This document shows positions 49,612 to 57,394 of a DNA stretch of 64,000 nucleotides, piece by piece (the first letter of the stretch is position 1; each line of letters opens with the position of its first letter). The stretch is from MWCR01 sp049325475 (lineage in GTDB: Bacteria > Patescibacteriota > Patescibacteriia > 2-12-FULL-60-25): NCBI GenBank assembly GCA_049325475.1, contig JBMOLN010000003.1:1-64000 (forward strand), given 5' to 3'. A model generated the notes under the pieces. That model did no database searches. It saw only the letters and a program-made list of their open reading frames with translations, and was not told the DNA's origin. The translations under genes and the position numbers were made by a program.

Positions 49612-50187
49612 TTATTTTCCTTGAAGTCCCAGTTTCTTTACTTTGCCAAGGATTTTTTGGGCGCGTTTGGGATTCAGGCTTTTTCGGATAGCGCCGAACA
49701 TGGTGACGCGAACAGGGTAGACGCCGCAGAAAATCAGTGTTGGGTATTTAAGAGCGCGGATACCGGGAGAACCGACCAGTTTGTATAAAAAAGGTTTGCC
49801 GCCCATGGCGGTAATTATGCGGGCGGATTTGCCTTTTAAAAATCTTTTCCAAGTATTTGGACCGGTATATTTAAATCCGAAGCCCGGCAGGATTGTTCTG
49901 TCTAGAAATCCTTTCAGGAGTGCGGGCATATCGCCCCACCAGGTTGGATAAATCCAGACAATGTGATCGGCCCATAGAATGTCTTTTTGTGCTTGAGCAA
50001 GATCAGTTTCCAATTCTTGAATTTTGTTGTAACCGTGATGCAGGATGGGATCAAATTTTAATTCGCCGAGGTTGATGCGGCGGATTTTGAACTTAGATTT
50101 TTTTGCGCCCTTTTGATACTCATCAGCCAGAGCTCCGCAAAAGCTTTTAGTATCCGGATGGCCGAGAACAATTAAGATGTTTTTCAT
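49612..50187 (-). CDS. NAD(P)H:quinone-type flavodoxin-fold oxidoreductase
   Basis: 191 residues. ILIVLGHPDTKSFCGALADEY for FMN/FAD phosphate binding, DHIVWIYPTWWGDMPALLKGFLDRTILPGFGFKY, and GKSARIITAMGGKPF. This is the MdaB/KefF/NQO1 pattern: two-electron reduction of quinones or similar acceptors. Cytoplasmic dimer in relatives. It ends 5 bp from the start side of the next upstream gene (50192), so the two minus-strand genes are probably one operon. Confidence 0.9.
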   Translation of the reverse strand: MKNILIVLGHPDTKSFCGALADEYQKGAKKSKFKIRRINLGELKFDPILHHGYNKIQELETDLAQAQKDILWADHIVWIYPTWWGDMPALLKGFLDRTILPGFGFKYTGPNTWKRFLKGKSARIITAMGGKPFLYKLVGSPGIRALKYPTLIFCGVYPVRVTMFGAIRKSLNPKRAQKILGKVKKLGLQGK

Positions 50188-50191
50188 AAAA

Positions 50192-50959
50192 CTATTCTTG
50201 CTTCAATCGCAAGACAAAAAATCCATGCCTAACGCTTTGCGGTTTGATTTCGTGCGATTCAACAACTTCAAAACCATTTTCTGCGAAAAAATGTATCCAT
50301 TCCTCCGCGCTGCGGTAATTATGCGGAGCTCCATCACAGATTTCCATATTCACTTTTTTATCAATTTTTTCAACAAATTCCGCTTCTTCCGCATCGTCAG
50401 CCAAGTCTTCGGCGATAAAAACATAACCGTCCCGCTTTAAGACACGTTTGATTTCCGCCAAAACTCTTTCGTGTGATTGCTGATCGATGTGATGCAAAAC
50501 AAAATTAAAAGTTATGCCGTCCATGGAATTATCCTCGATACCTTCCAGGTGATCGGCCCGGAAATGTTCGCCAAGATAGCTGGACGCATGGGCCAGATTT
50601 TCCAGTCTGTCAGCCACCGGTGCTGTCATATAATCATGCGGATCTATGCCGATTACTTCGGAACCGGGCAGCAGTTGGTCGATTTCATCCATTTCATGTC
50701 CTTTGCCGGCGCCGATGCAAAGAACGCTAACCCCGCGTTCTACGTTGTTTGGTTTTAAAACTCCGGGTTCTTTGTAAACGATTTTCGGAGCCAAATATTT
50801 TTGGACACCGGTTTCTTGAATCATCCATTCGGCTCTTTGCTGCAGGGCTTTGTCGACGACTTTAAAAATACTGCCCAAACGAATTATTCTTTCACGCATG
50901 CCATAGCGATGAGGCTCTTCGGGTTGCGGTGTTTGAATATAAGGATTCTCGGATTTCAT
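50192..50959 (-). CDS. Class I SAM-dependent methyltransferase
   Basis: 255 residues. Motif I VSVLCIGAGKGHEMDEI with GAGKG, the acidic residue in VIGIDPHDYM, DHLEGIEDNSMDGITFNFVLHHID and VLKRDGYVFIAEDLADD: the UbiE/COQ5-like pattern. The first 60 residues are a helical extension (IIRLGSIFKVVDKALQQRAEWM). Substrate unknown. A TATAAT box ends 6 nt before the ATG (50966-50971), so the message is likely leaderless; the reductase gene follows 4 bp after its stop. Confidence 0.88.
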   Translation of the reverse strand: MKSENPYIQTPQPEEPHRYGMRERIIRLGSIFKVVDKALQQRAEWMIQETGVQKYLAPKIVYKEPGVLKPNNVERGVSVLCIGAGKGHEMDEIDQLLPGSEVIGIDPHDYMTAPVADRLENLAHASSYLGEHFRADHLEGIEDNSMDGITFNFVLHHIDQQSHERVLAEIKRVLKRDGYVFIAEDLADDAEEAEFVEKIDKKVNMEICDGAPHNYRSAEEWIHFFAENGFEVVESHEIKPQSVRHGFFVLRLKQE

Positions 50960-50977
50960 AACAATATTATAGCATAA

Positions 50978-51116
50978 CCCTTAATCCTTAACCCTTAATC
51001 CTTAACCATTAATCCTTAACCCTTAATCCTTAACCCTTAATCCTTAACCATTAATCCTTAACCCTTAATCCTTAATCCTTAATCCTTAATCCTTAATCCT
51101 TAATCCTTAATCTTGA
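50978..51116. repeat. CCTTAAT/CCTTAAC 7-bp tandem array
   Basis: About nineteen 7-bp units CCTTAAT, CCTTAAC and CATTAAT in nearly perfect register (CTTAATCCTTAACCCTTAAT). It resembles telomere-like repeats but lies inside the contig between two genes. Confidence 0.92.
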
Positions 51117-51141
51117 AAGCTTAAAGCTAAAAGCTAAAAAT

Positions 51142-51163
51142 AAAAAACCCTCTGAACGAGGGA
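51142..51163 (-). terminator. Intrinsic terminator
   Basis: CCCTC/GAGGG arms followed on the minus strand by TTTTTTATT. Confidence 0.8.
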
Positions 51164-51736
51164 TTAGCGGGAGCATTGCCACATTTCCGGATTGTCGGGA
51201 TACATGTGCATCAGTATCCAGCGATTGCGGGAAACGTGGTAGGTGCGTTTGCCATTGCCGCGGTCGATGTGGCAGAAGCAGGACACATTGGTATCAGGGA
51301 TTGTTTCCTTGATACGGACTTTGGCGGAAAGCAGGAGCTCGATTTCTTGCTCAAGCGTTAAACCGGCCAAAGTACCGGCGCCGCATGGTGCGTGAGTATA
51401 GATTGCGACCGTATTGATGCCCTTGAGTTTTTGCGCAACAGCGATGTGCTCAAGGATGGTCAGGTCTTCTCTTTTGCTGGCGACCAAGGGAGATTTGTCG
51501 GAGATCAAGAGCCCGCCGCCATTTAGCGCTATCACGTGTATGCGGGGTTTGATATTTTGTTCATGAAAGAGCCGCTGTGCATGTTCGAGGGTATCAAGGA
51601 TTTGATCGCCGTCGGAACAGGTGACGAGAATGATGCCATTGGAAATATCGAGTTTGCAGGAATCCACATCATCGAGAATGTGCTGCTCACGCATGCGTGC
51701 ATAAGTACGGCGGTCTTCATTGCTTAGATGTCCCAT
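51164..51736 (-). CDS. Beta-carbonic-anhydrase-like protein
   Basis: 190 residues, AAGGAGG 6 nt before the ATG. GIILVTCSDGDQI near residue 37 and AIYTHAPCGAGTLAGL near 115 match, in spacing and context, the Cys-x-Asp and His-x-x-Cys zinc ligands of beta-carbonic anhydrases, and HVIALNGGGLLIS stands where they have RNAG. The usual Arg after CSD is Gly-Asp here, so catalysis is uncertain; the zinc site looks intact. C-terminal part (CFCHIDRGNGKRTYHVS) is extra. It could be a metal-binding relative with another function. Confidence 0.6.
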   Translation of the reverse strand: MGHLSNEDRRTYARMREQHILDDVDSCKLDISNGIILVTCSDGDQILDTLEHAQRLFHEQNIKPRIHVIALNGGGLLISDKSPLVASKREDLTILEHIAVAQKLKGINTVAIYTHAPCGAGTLAGLTLEQEIELLLSAKVRIKETIPDTNVSCFCHIDRGNGKRTYHVSRNRWILMHMYPDNPEMWQCSR

Positions 51737-51853
51737 GTAAGCCTCCTTGTGACTTAACGCCGGCGTATTTAAACTTATTTTTTGTTAAAAGTCAATACTT
51801 TTTAAGTAAGCCTTGTCAATTTAGGAAAAATATCTTATTATTGCTGAACATTA

Positions 51854-51940
51854 GCCGGGATGGCGGAATTGGTAGACGCACAGGACTCAAAATCCTGCGA
51901 TCGCAAGGTCATGAGGGTTCGACCCCCTCTTCCGGCACCA
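51854..51940 (+). tRNA. tRNA-Leu (anticodon CAA)
   Basis: 87 nt with encoded CCA and the long variable arm of class II tRNAs. Acceptor GCCGGGA/TTCCGGC region, anticodon stem CAGGA/TCCTG with loop CTCAAAA, T-arm GAGGGTTCGACCCCCTC. Reads UUG. Followed by a GCGACGTT/AACGTCGC hairpin with TTTTTG (51973-51994), its terminator. Confidence 0.93.
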
Positions 51941-52244
51941 TCGCGTTAAACGCGATTCCAAAAAAACATGAGGCGACGTTAAACGTCGCTTTTTGTAATA
52001 ACCAAACACCGGGGGAGGGGGTCGAAGGGAGGCGAGAGTCCCGATTGGCATCGGGGCGGTGCGCAGCCGACGCGGTACCCGAATCGGAGTGAGGGGGACC
52101 CCCTCTTCCGGCACCATCGCGTTAAACGCGATTCCAAAAAAACATGAGGCGACGTTAAACGTCGCTTTTTGTAATAACCAAACATCGGGGGAGGGGGTCG
52201 AAGGGAGGCGAGAGTCCCGATTGGCATCGGGGCGGTGCGCAGCC
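51921..52244. repeat. 148-bp direct repeat starting in the 3' end of tRNA-Leu
   Basis: Copy 1 is 51921-52068 and copy 2 is 52097-52244, with one visible difference and a 28-bp gap. Each holds the last 20 nt of the tRNA including CCA, the palindrome ATCGCGTTAAACGCGAT, the terminator hairpin and a GC-rich tail (GGAGGCGAGAGTCCCGATTG onward). No gene is in it; reading frames in this region are shadows of the repeat. Confidence 0.9.
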
Positions 52245-52361
52245 ACGTAAAAATCGTCTTAGTAAAAAGGAGATTTTTGATTTGCGGAAAATTAAATACG
52301 ATTCACGTGGCGCTGCCGGGCAGGGCAGTGTCTTGAGTCTTATGTTTTAAGTCTGCGGTTA

Positions 52362-52390
52362 TTGACAGTCTGTGTTGGGTATGTTAAAAG
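52362..52390 (+). promoter_or_regulatory. Sigma70-type promoter of the structured RNA
   Basis: TTGACA, about 17 nt, TAAAAG/TTAAAA; a TATGTT lies in the spacer. Upstream, an AAAAATC/GATTTTT hairpin (about 52249-52278) may end tRNA-Leu readthrough. Confidence 0.5.
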
Positions 52391-52779
52391 TGAATACATC
52401 AGGAGAGGCCGATTTAGCCCGACGCAGCGGGTGAAATGGAGCCAGCGCCGAGATAACGCTTAGACCGGTAATTCCGGGAAGGTGATTGAACCTAGCGGGA
52501 TCGAGGTCTGCGAGCTGGTTCGTGGCGTACACCACCCTCTCCGCTCTTTTTGGGAGCTTGCACGGGTTCGTGAAGTTTTAGCGGACGTAGCGTCCGTGCA
52601 AGCCCCGCCAGACTGGAGATGCGCAGTTATGCTGATGCCGGTCGTTCGCCCCCCGAGGCCGCGTTGCCTGCACATCTCCGACCCACTTGGAGAGGTGACG
52701 GCGGAAGGCGCAACCCCCCCACCCGCCTGAGAGCCTCCCTCTCCAACTATTTTCCCCCGGCTTAGCGTCGGGGGCTTTT
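52391..52779 (+). ncRNA. Long structured RNA of unknown family
   Basis: About 370-390 nt from promoter to terminator, GC-rich against AT-rich surroundings, without a credible ORF. Stems visible: CCCG/CGGG (52418-52431), ACCGG/CCGG (near 52463), GTGG/CCAC (near 52525), GCTTGCACGG/CCGTGCAAGC (52556-52565 with 52594-52603), GGAGATG-GCA/TGC-CATCTCC (52615-52625 with 52669-52679), and GGAGAGG...GGCGG/CCGCC...CCTCTCC (52689-52744); the 5' end GGAGAGG (52402) could instead pair with 52738-52744 and close the molecule. I find no RNase P, tmRNA or SRP RNA signature motif. Confidence 0.6.
52754..52779 (+). terminator. Intrinsic terminator of the structured RNA
   Basis: CCCCCG/CGGGGG arms followed by CTTTTA. 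Confidence 0.85.
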
Positions 52780-52784
52780 AATAT

Positions 52785-52856
52785 CCCTCACCCCCAGCTC
52801 CTCTCCCGCTTTACCACTTCGCGTAAAGCTTCGTGGCACAGGGCAAGAGAGGGGTG
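52785..52856. repeat. CCTC-type repeat with CACTTCGCGTAAAGC insert
   Basis: CCCTCACCCCCAGCTCCTCT head and CCACTTCGCGTAAAGCTTCG core; a nearly identical core is at 63291-63316. Confidence 0.75.
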
Positions 52857-53020
52857 TTTGACGGAAGTTAGATCAAGTTATCGCTTGCATGGTTATGGTT
52901 TTTGCAGGTAACATGCAGGAACTTGTAATAACCAATCATCAATATTACAATAATCGATAATTCGCTGTTAGCTTTTAGCTGGCGGCCTAATTAATTGATA
53001 TGATAAATCGTAAAGATAAA

Positions 53021-54448
53021 ATGGCAGAAAAAGCCATAACTTCGCGGGATAAGGATTATTCCGAATGGTATCAGGATATTGTGGAGCAAGCAGAATTGGC
53101 TGAGCATTCACCGGTAAGAGGCTGTATGGTGATTAAGCCGTATGGTTATGCGATTTGGGAATTGATGCAAAAAGACCTGGATTCACGTTTTAAGTCCAAG
53201 GGAGTGCAGAATGCATATTTTCCATTATTTATTCCGCAGAGTTTTTTAACCAAGGAGGCTGAACATGTTGAGGGTTTTTCTCCGGAGTTGGCTGTTGTGA
53301 CACATGCTGGTGGCGAGAAACTCGACGAGCCGCTTGTTGTACGTCCAACTTCAGAAACAATCATATACGAAACATACAGTAAATGGGTTCAATCTTATCG
53401 TGATTTACCCCTACTCATCAATCAATGGGCCAATGTAGTTCGTTGGGAGAAGAGGACCAGATTGTTTTTAAGAACAACAGAGTTTTTATGGCAAGAAGGA
53501 CATACGGTTCATGCCACAGAAGATGAGGCGGAAGATTTTACCAAACAGATGCTAGATGTTTACCGTGCTTTTGCGGAGGAGAGTATGGCGTTTCCGGTTA
53601 TCACTGGGCAAAAGTCTGATTCGGAGAAATTCGCCGGAGCTGTCCGCACGTATTGCATCGAGGCAATGATGCAAGATGGTAAAGCCTTGCAATCCGGGAC
53701 ATCGCATATGCTGGGGCAGAATTTTGCCAAAGCTTTTGATGTGAAGTTTTTAGATGCGGATGGTGAAGAAAAATACGGCTGGCAAACAAGTTGGGGAGTG
53801 TCGACTCGTTTGATCGGCGGATTGATTATGGCGCACAGTGATGATAAAGGTTTGGTTTTGCCGCCAAAGCTTGCACCGCATCAGGTAGTTATCGTGCCAA
53901 TCGGCGTTGGTGAAGACGAATTGGAAGCGGTAAATTCCAAAGCTCAAGAAATTGCGGATCAGCTGGAAGAAAAGGGTGTAAGAGTTAAAATCGATAATCG
54001 AGATATGCGCCCCGGACCTAGATTTTTTGAATGGGAAAAGAAAGGAGTGCCTTTAAGGATTGAGATCGGGCCCAAAGATCTGGAAGCCGGTACAATGGTG
54101 ACTGTCCGCCGCGATACGGGCGAAAAGCAATCCCTTACCGAGGAAGGTTTGATTGATGCAATCAGCGAAATGCTGGAGCAGATTCAAAAGGACATGTTTG
54201 ATAAGGCTTTGAAATTCAGAGAAGAGAATACAGTAAGCGTTGATGATTATGACGAGTTTAAAGATAAGGTTGAAGGCCGTTTTGTAAAAGCTCATTGGTG
54301 CGGCAGTGAGGATTGCGAAGCGCAGATAAAAGAAGATACAAAAGCCACTATTCGTTGTATTCCATTTGATCAAGAAAAAGAAAAAGGCAAGTGCATTAAA
54401 TGCGGCAAAGAATCGGAAGGAAGAGTTATTTTTGCTAAAGCGTATTAA
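53021..54448 (+). CDS. proS: Proline--tRNA ligase, archaeal/eukaryotic type
   Basis: 475 residues from the ATG at 53021 (MAEKAITSRDKDYSEWYQDIV); an ATG 21 bp upstream is possible. Class II synthetase: motif 2 in VVRWEKRTRLFLRTTEFLWQEGHTVH, GTSHMLGQNFAKAFDVKF, motif 3 in STRLIGGLIMAHSDDKGLVLPP, an anticodon-binding domain (about 285-385), and the C-terminal zinc-type domain special to this group, CGSEDC...CIKCGKESEGRVIFAKAY. It lacks the bacterial editing insertion. The organism therefore uses the short ProRS form. Confidence 0.96.
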   Translation: MAEKAITSRDKDYSEWYQDIVEQAELAEHSPVRGCMVIKPYGYAIWELMQKDLDSRFKSKGVQNAYFPLFIPQSFLTKEAEHVEGFSPELAVVTHAGGEKLDEPLVVRPTSETIIYETYSKWVQSYRDLPLLINQWANVVRWEKRTRLFLRTTEFLWQEGHTVHATEDEAEDFTKQMLDVYRAFAEESMAFPVITGQKSDSEKFAGAVRTYCIEAMMQDGKALQSGTSHMLGQNFAKAFDVKFLDADGEEKYGWQTSWGVSTRLIGGLIMAHSDDKGLVLPPKLAPHQVVIVPIGVGEDELEAVNSKAQEIADQLEEKGVRVKIDNRDMRPGPRFFEWEKKGVPLRIEIGPKDLEAGTMVTVRRDTGEKQSLTEEGLIDAISEMLEQIQKDMFDKALKFREENTVSVDDYDEFKDKVEGRFVKAHWCGSEDCEAQIKEDTKATIRCIPFDQEKEKGKCIKCGKESEGRVIFAKAY

Positions 54449-54523
54449 GCTGTTAAGCCACTAAGCTACTGAGCCATTAAACGACTAAATCACAAGAAGA
54501 GGTTCTAACAGAGCCTCTTTTGA
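54448..54523 (+). terminator. Word array and terminator after proS
   Basis: AAGCTGTTAAGCCACTAAGC-like words (54450-54490), then AAGAGG/CCTCTT arms followed by TTTTG (54497-54523). Confidence 0.6.
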
Positions 54524-54570
54524 GTTATAATAATTGTCAGAAAAAGCTAACAAAAATCAGGAGAAAGGGG

Positions 54571-54598
54571 TTGACAGAAGTTAAATTATTTGTAATTG
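54571..54598 (+). promoter_or_regulatory. Sigma70-type promoter
   Basis: TTGACA, 16-nt spacer, TAATTG, 22 bp before the ATG at 54620. Confidence 0.6.
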
Positions 54599-54619
54599 TT
54601 TAATCAGCCGGGAGGTAAT

Positions 54620-54874
54620 ATGACCATCCAGCAAAAAGCGCATCAAGAATTTTGTTCTTTGGCCAAGGAGTCCAAGTCTAACTCTATTTACTTATTGATG
54701 CGCTTGGGTGATTTGCTTTATAAAAGGCACAATGTCTCGGTTTATCTCAAGGATGCCGGAAGTATCAAAAATTTTTCTGATGAGCAGGCCAGATTGGTTC
54801 GGGATCTACTCCCTGAATTGGATGATGGAGGCGGAGATGTGTCTGCTTCTATCCAAGAGGCCGCCGGTTTCTAG
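54620..54874 (+). CDS. Small orphan protein
   Basis: 84 residues from the ATG at 54620, which has GGGAGG 4-5 nt upstream; the in-frame start at 54596 would lie on the -10 box. Helical and polar (QKAHQEFCSLAKESKSNSIYLLMRLGDLLYKRHNVSVYL), ending in an acidic Gly-rich tail (LDDGGGDVSASIQEAAGF). No family recognised. Promoter, ribosome site and terminator are all present, so this is a real short gene. Confidence 0.75.
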   Translation: MTIQQKAHQEFCSLAKESKSNSIYLLMRLGDLLYKRHNVSVYLKDAGSIKNFSDEQARLVRDLLPELDDGGGDVSASIQEAAGF

Positions 54875-54881
54875 TGTCCTT

Positions 54882-54910
54882 GCTTCAGCGTTCAACTGAA
54901 GCTTTTTTTA
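54882..54910 (+). terminator. Intrinsic terminator
   Basis: GCTTCAG/CTGAAGC arms followed by TTTTTTTA. Confidence 0.85.
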
Positions 54911-54997
54911 TTTACATTAATTATTCGCAATAGCGAATATTTGATTTGTGTTTGCATAGTTAGCATGAGGCGGGAACTTCGGGTATAATTGGTTTAT

Positions 54998-57391
54998 ATG
55001 GCTAATGAATCCTTGCTCAGTGTTGAGCGGATTAAATTAACACAGGAAAAGCAGGCTTTAGAGCAAAAGATTTTGCAATTAAAGCGAGCGATTTTGGCGG
55101 AAGCGGATCCGGTAAAAAAATCGAATTTGGAGTTGGATCTGGCAATTGCCGAACAAGATAAAGAAACTTTGGAGTGGAGCACTGACGCAACAGGAGCTCT
55201 TAAGGGAGATCGTTTTGGCGTGGAGTTGCGTGAGTTGATGGAAGAGCAGGGTTTAAGAAGGGATGAGCAAGGGGAATTGGTTTGTGATAATGAAAGAGCT
55301 TTAGAGAGTACGCAGCTTATTATGGTTAACATGGGTGAGTTGGATCGATTGAATGAATCAGGTGAGCATGCTTTGGGAGATGAGGGATTGGGTTTGGCCT
55401 ATAAAAAAATTAATGAAACAGTTGTTGCTATTTTGCGTCAACGTCCCGGGTATGAGGATATGGATCCAACTGACTTGTTGGATAAATTCAAAGTCTACAG
55501 AACTGCGGGTAATGATTTTACTATTGTAATAAAAAACGGTGACGAAAAACTTTCACGATCCATTGCTGATGCATTAACCGGCGGTATGGAATTGCCTGCT
55601 GAAATGAATCAAGAAGATGTGCCGCTTGCGGCCGCCAGTTTGTCTTTGGGTGAAAGTGTGGGGTTATTAAAACACCTGAGAAATGCCCAAGGGCATGAGG
55701 TAGCCGGCGAGAATGACAGGGAAGAAGTTGCATCGCAAGACAAGACGGATATGATTACGCTTTTAAAAGAGCGTTTAGTAACTTTAAGCGAGCAATCAAA
55801 AGTACAGACCAGATTGCAGAGAATGATTGATAAAATAAAAAATCCTCAAGCGGACGAAAAGATAAATGCCAAAGATCTTTATGATAAATTTTTACAAAAG
55901 TCTTTAGGTGGTGTTTTGTTAGAGGAAGGAGAAGTTGGCCCTCAGTCTTATGAGGTTTTTGCGGCAGCGCTTGAGAGAAATGGCTTATTGGAAGATGGTG
56001 ATGATGCAATTCAAAGGCGGCAAAGGCATAGAATTATGGATATTGCCAGCAATGTGGCTTTAAGACAGTTTCAGGTTTACAATGAAAATACAGTTTATGC
56101 GGAAAAGAAATTACAAGAAAGTGTTTTGGGTGATTTGCAAGAAAGAATGGCAGGGGAAGGCGTGGAATCTAAATTGAAAATAAAAGAGCTGAAGCCGGCC
56201 GCCAGAGCAGAATATGGTGATGATGAGAGGCGCGAGGTGAGAGAGTTTCAGGGAAGGTTGGATCAATTGGGAGGAAGTACGGAAGGAGCTAAAATCATTG
56301 CGGAATTAAGAGCCGGGTTAAAAGAGGAGCAGCAAAAAAAGCCGCAAAACGCAAAGGCAATTGAGCTTGCGCAAAAAAAATTAAATAATGAACTCTTAAA
56401 AAGAGATCCTTTGACAGGCTTAAAGGGAAGGGGATTGTATTATCAAAATCTGGAAGCTAAAATAAATAATGGAGAGCCGGTAAGCGTCGTGGCGATTGAT
56501 ATGGCATTTTTAAAGTATTTTGATAAAGTCGGAGGAAAAAATACAGGGGATAGAGCAATTGTTGCGGCAGGTATAATTTTAGATCATGTGGCAAAGAAAT
56601 TTGTAAAATACGGCGTGGAGGCATTCAGGTTGGGGGGTGATGAGTTTTCTTTGTCAGCGAACACTGATGATAAAGAAGTGTTGAATGACATTATTAGTGA
56701 AATTAAATATATTGCGGAGAATCAAGTCGAGAATATACCGGTTCATGAGGGCGCTACAACGGATTACAGGCCGGAGTCTTTGCAGTTTAATTTTGGAGTA
56801 GCGGTTTATGATCAAAAAAAGCATGGAATTGAATCCGCGCACCGACGTGATAGAAAAACTCCGGCGGATAAATTAAATCACGAGGCTGACAGCAGGATCG
56901 AGATTGACAAAGCTGTAAATCGATTTATTTTTTTATTACATCGGTCGATACAGATCAAGAGGCTTCCGGAAGAAAAAAGCAAGAAAGTTCAAAAAGAACT
57001 CAAATTATTGATGTCTTTTTCGGAAAAAGCTATTTTCGGGCAAATAGGACGAGATGCTATTCGAGATTGGACAGCCGAATATCAAGCAGGGTCTGTTGGT
57101 TTAAGGCAAATAATGGAAGAATTGCAGAAATTGATAATGGAGCAATTAAAAGAAAAAGGCAAGAAGGAAATTCAGGACATGGAGGTAATGCATGTCATGT
57201 TGGAAAATCAATTGCTTTTGGATTTTAACAGGGCTGTGATACAGAATTTAATGGGTGAAATTCAAGAATTGGAAAAATCAAAAAATACGTATAAAGAACA
57301 GATTGAATCACTGCAAGAGCGATTAAGATTGCTGCAGGAGGATCAACGGGCGGTGTTGAGTTTGCGGCAAAAAATGAAAAAAGCGGCTTAA
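54998..57391 (+). CDS. GGDEF-domain protein with coiled-coil arms
   Basis: 797 residues from the ATG at 54998 (TATAAT box 8 nt upstream, 54984-54989). The first 470 residues are helical and charged, with coiled coils (SVERIKLTQEKQALEQKILQL and others). A GGDEF domain lies at about 475-620: DPLTGLKGRGLYY, VAIDMAFLKYFDKVGGKNTGDRAIVAAG and FRLGGDEFSLSA, with GGDEF intact. The IDxxFKxIND part is altered (IDMAFLKYFD). The end (620-797) is again coiled coil. No membrane segment. It may make cyclic di-GMP or act as an inactive binding platform. Confidence 0.88.
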   Translation: MANESLLSVERIKLTQEKQALEQKILQLKRAILAEADPVKKSNLELDLAIAEQDKETLEWSTDATGALKGDRFGVELRELMEEQGLRRDEQGELVCDNERALESTQLIMVNMGELDRLNESGEHALGDEGLGLAYKKINETVVAILRQRPGYEDMDPTDLLDKFKVYRTAGNDFTIVIKNGDEKLSRSIADALTGGMELPAEMNQEDVPLAAASLSLGESVGLLKHLRNAQGHEVAGENDREEVASQDKTDMITLLKERLVTLSEQSKVQTRLQRMIDKIKNPQADEKINAKDLYDKFLQKSLGGVLLEEGEVGPQSYEVFAAALERNGLLEDGDDAIQRRQRHRIMDIASNVALRQFQVYNENTVYAEKKLQESVLGDLQERMAGEGVESKLKIKELKPAARAEYGDDERREVREFQGRLDQLGGSTEGAKIIAELRAGLKEEQQKKPQNAKAIELAQKKLNNELLKRDPLTGLKGRGLYYQNLEAKINNGEPVSVVAIDMAFLKYFDKVGGKNTGDRAIVAAGIILDHVAKKFVKYGVEAFRLGGDEFSLSANTDDKEVLNDIISEIKYIAENQVENIPVHEGATTDYRPESLQFNFGVAVYDQKKHGIESAHRRDRKTPADKLNHEADSRIEIDKAVNRFIFLLHRSIQIKRLPEEKSKKVQKELKLLMSFSEKAIFGQIGRDAIRDWTAEYQAGSVGLRQIMEELQKLIMEQLKEKGKKEIQDMEVMHVMLENQLLLDFNRAVIQNLMGEIQELEKSKNTYKEQIESLQERLRLLQEDQRAVLSLRQKMKKAA

Positions 57392-57394
57392 TTT

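Noticed and set aside
50978..51116. Replication origin with DnaA boxes or a real telomere
   Set aside because: No TTATNCACA-like boxes, no dnaA or terminal structure; the array lies between ordinary genes.
51697..52250. Several apparent ORFs overlapping tRNA-Leu and its repeats on both strands
   Set aside because: They translate the tRNA and the 148-bp repeat; frames share repeated peptide blocks and have no ribosome sites.
52482..52730. 82-residue ORF inside the structured RNA region
   Set aside because: No ribosome site, Cys/Pro/Arg-rich translation, and codons lie across strong stems.
52391..52779. RNase P RNA, tmRNA or SRP RNA
   Set aside because: No GAGGAAAGTCC-type RNase P core, no alanine tRNA-like ends with TTCGA, and no GGAAG-type SRP helix 8 found by eye. 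Left as an unknown RNA.
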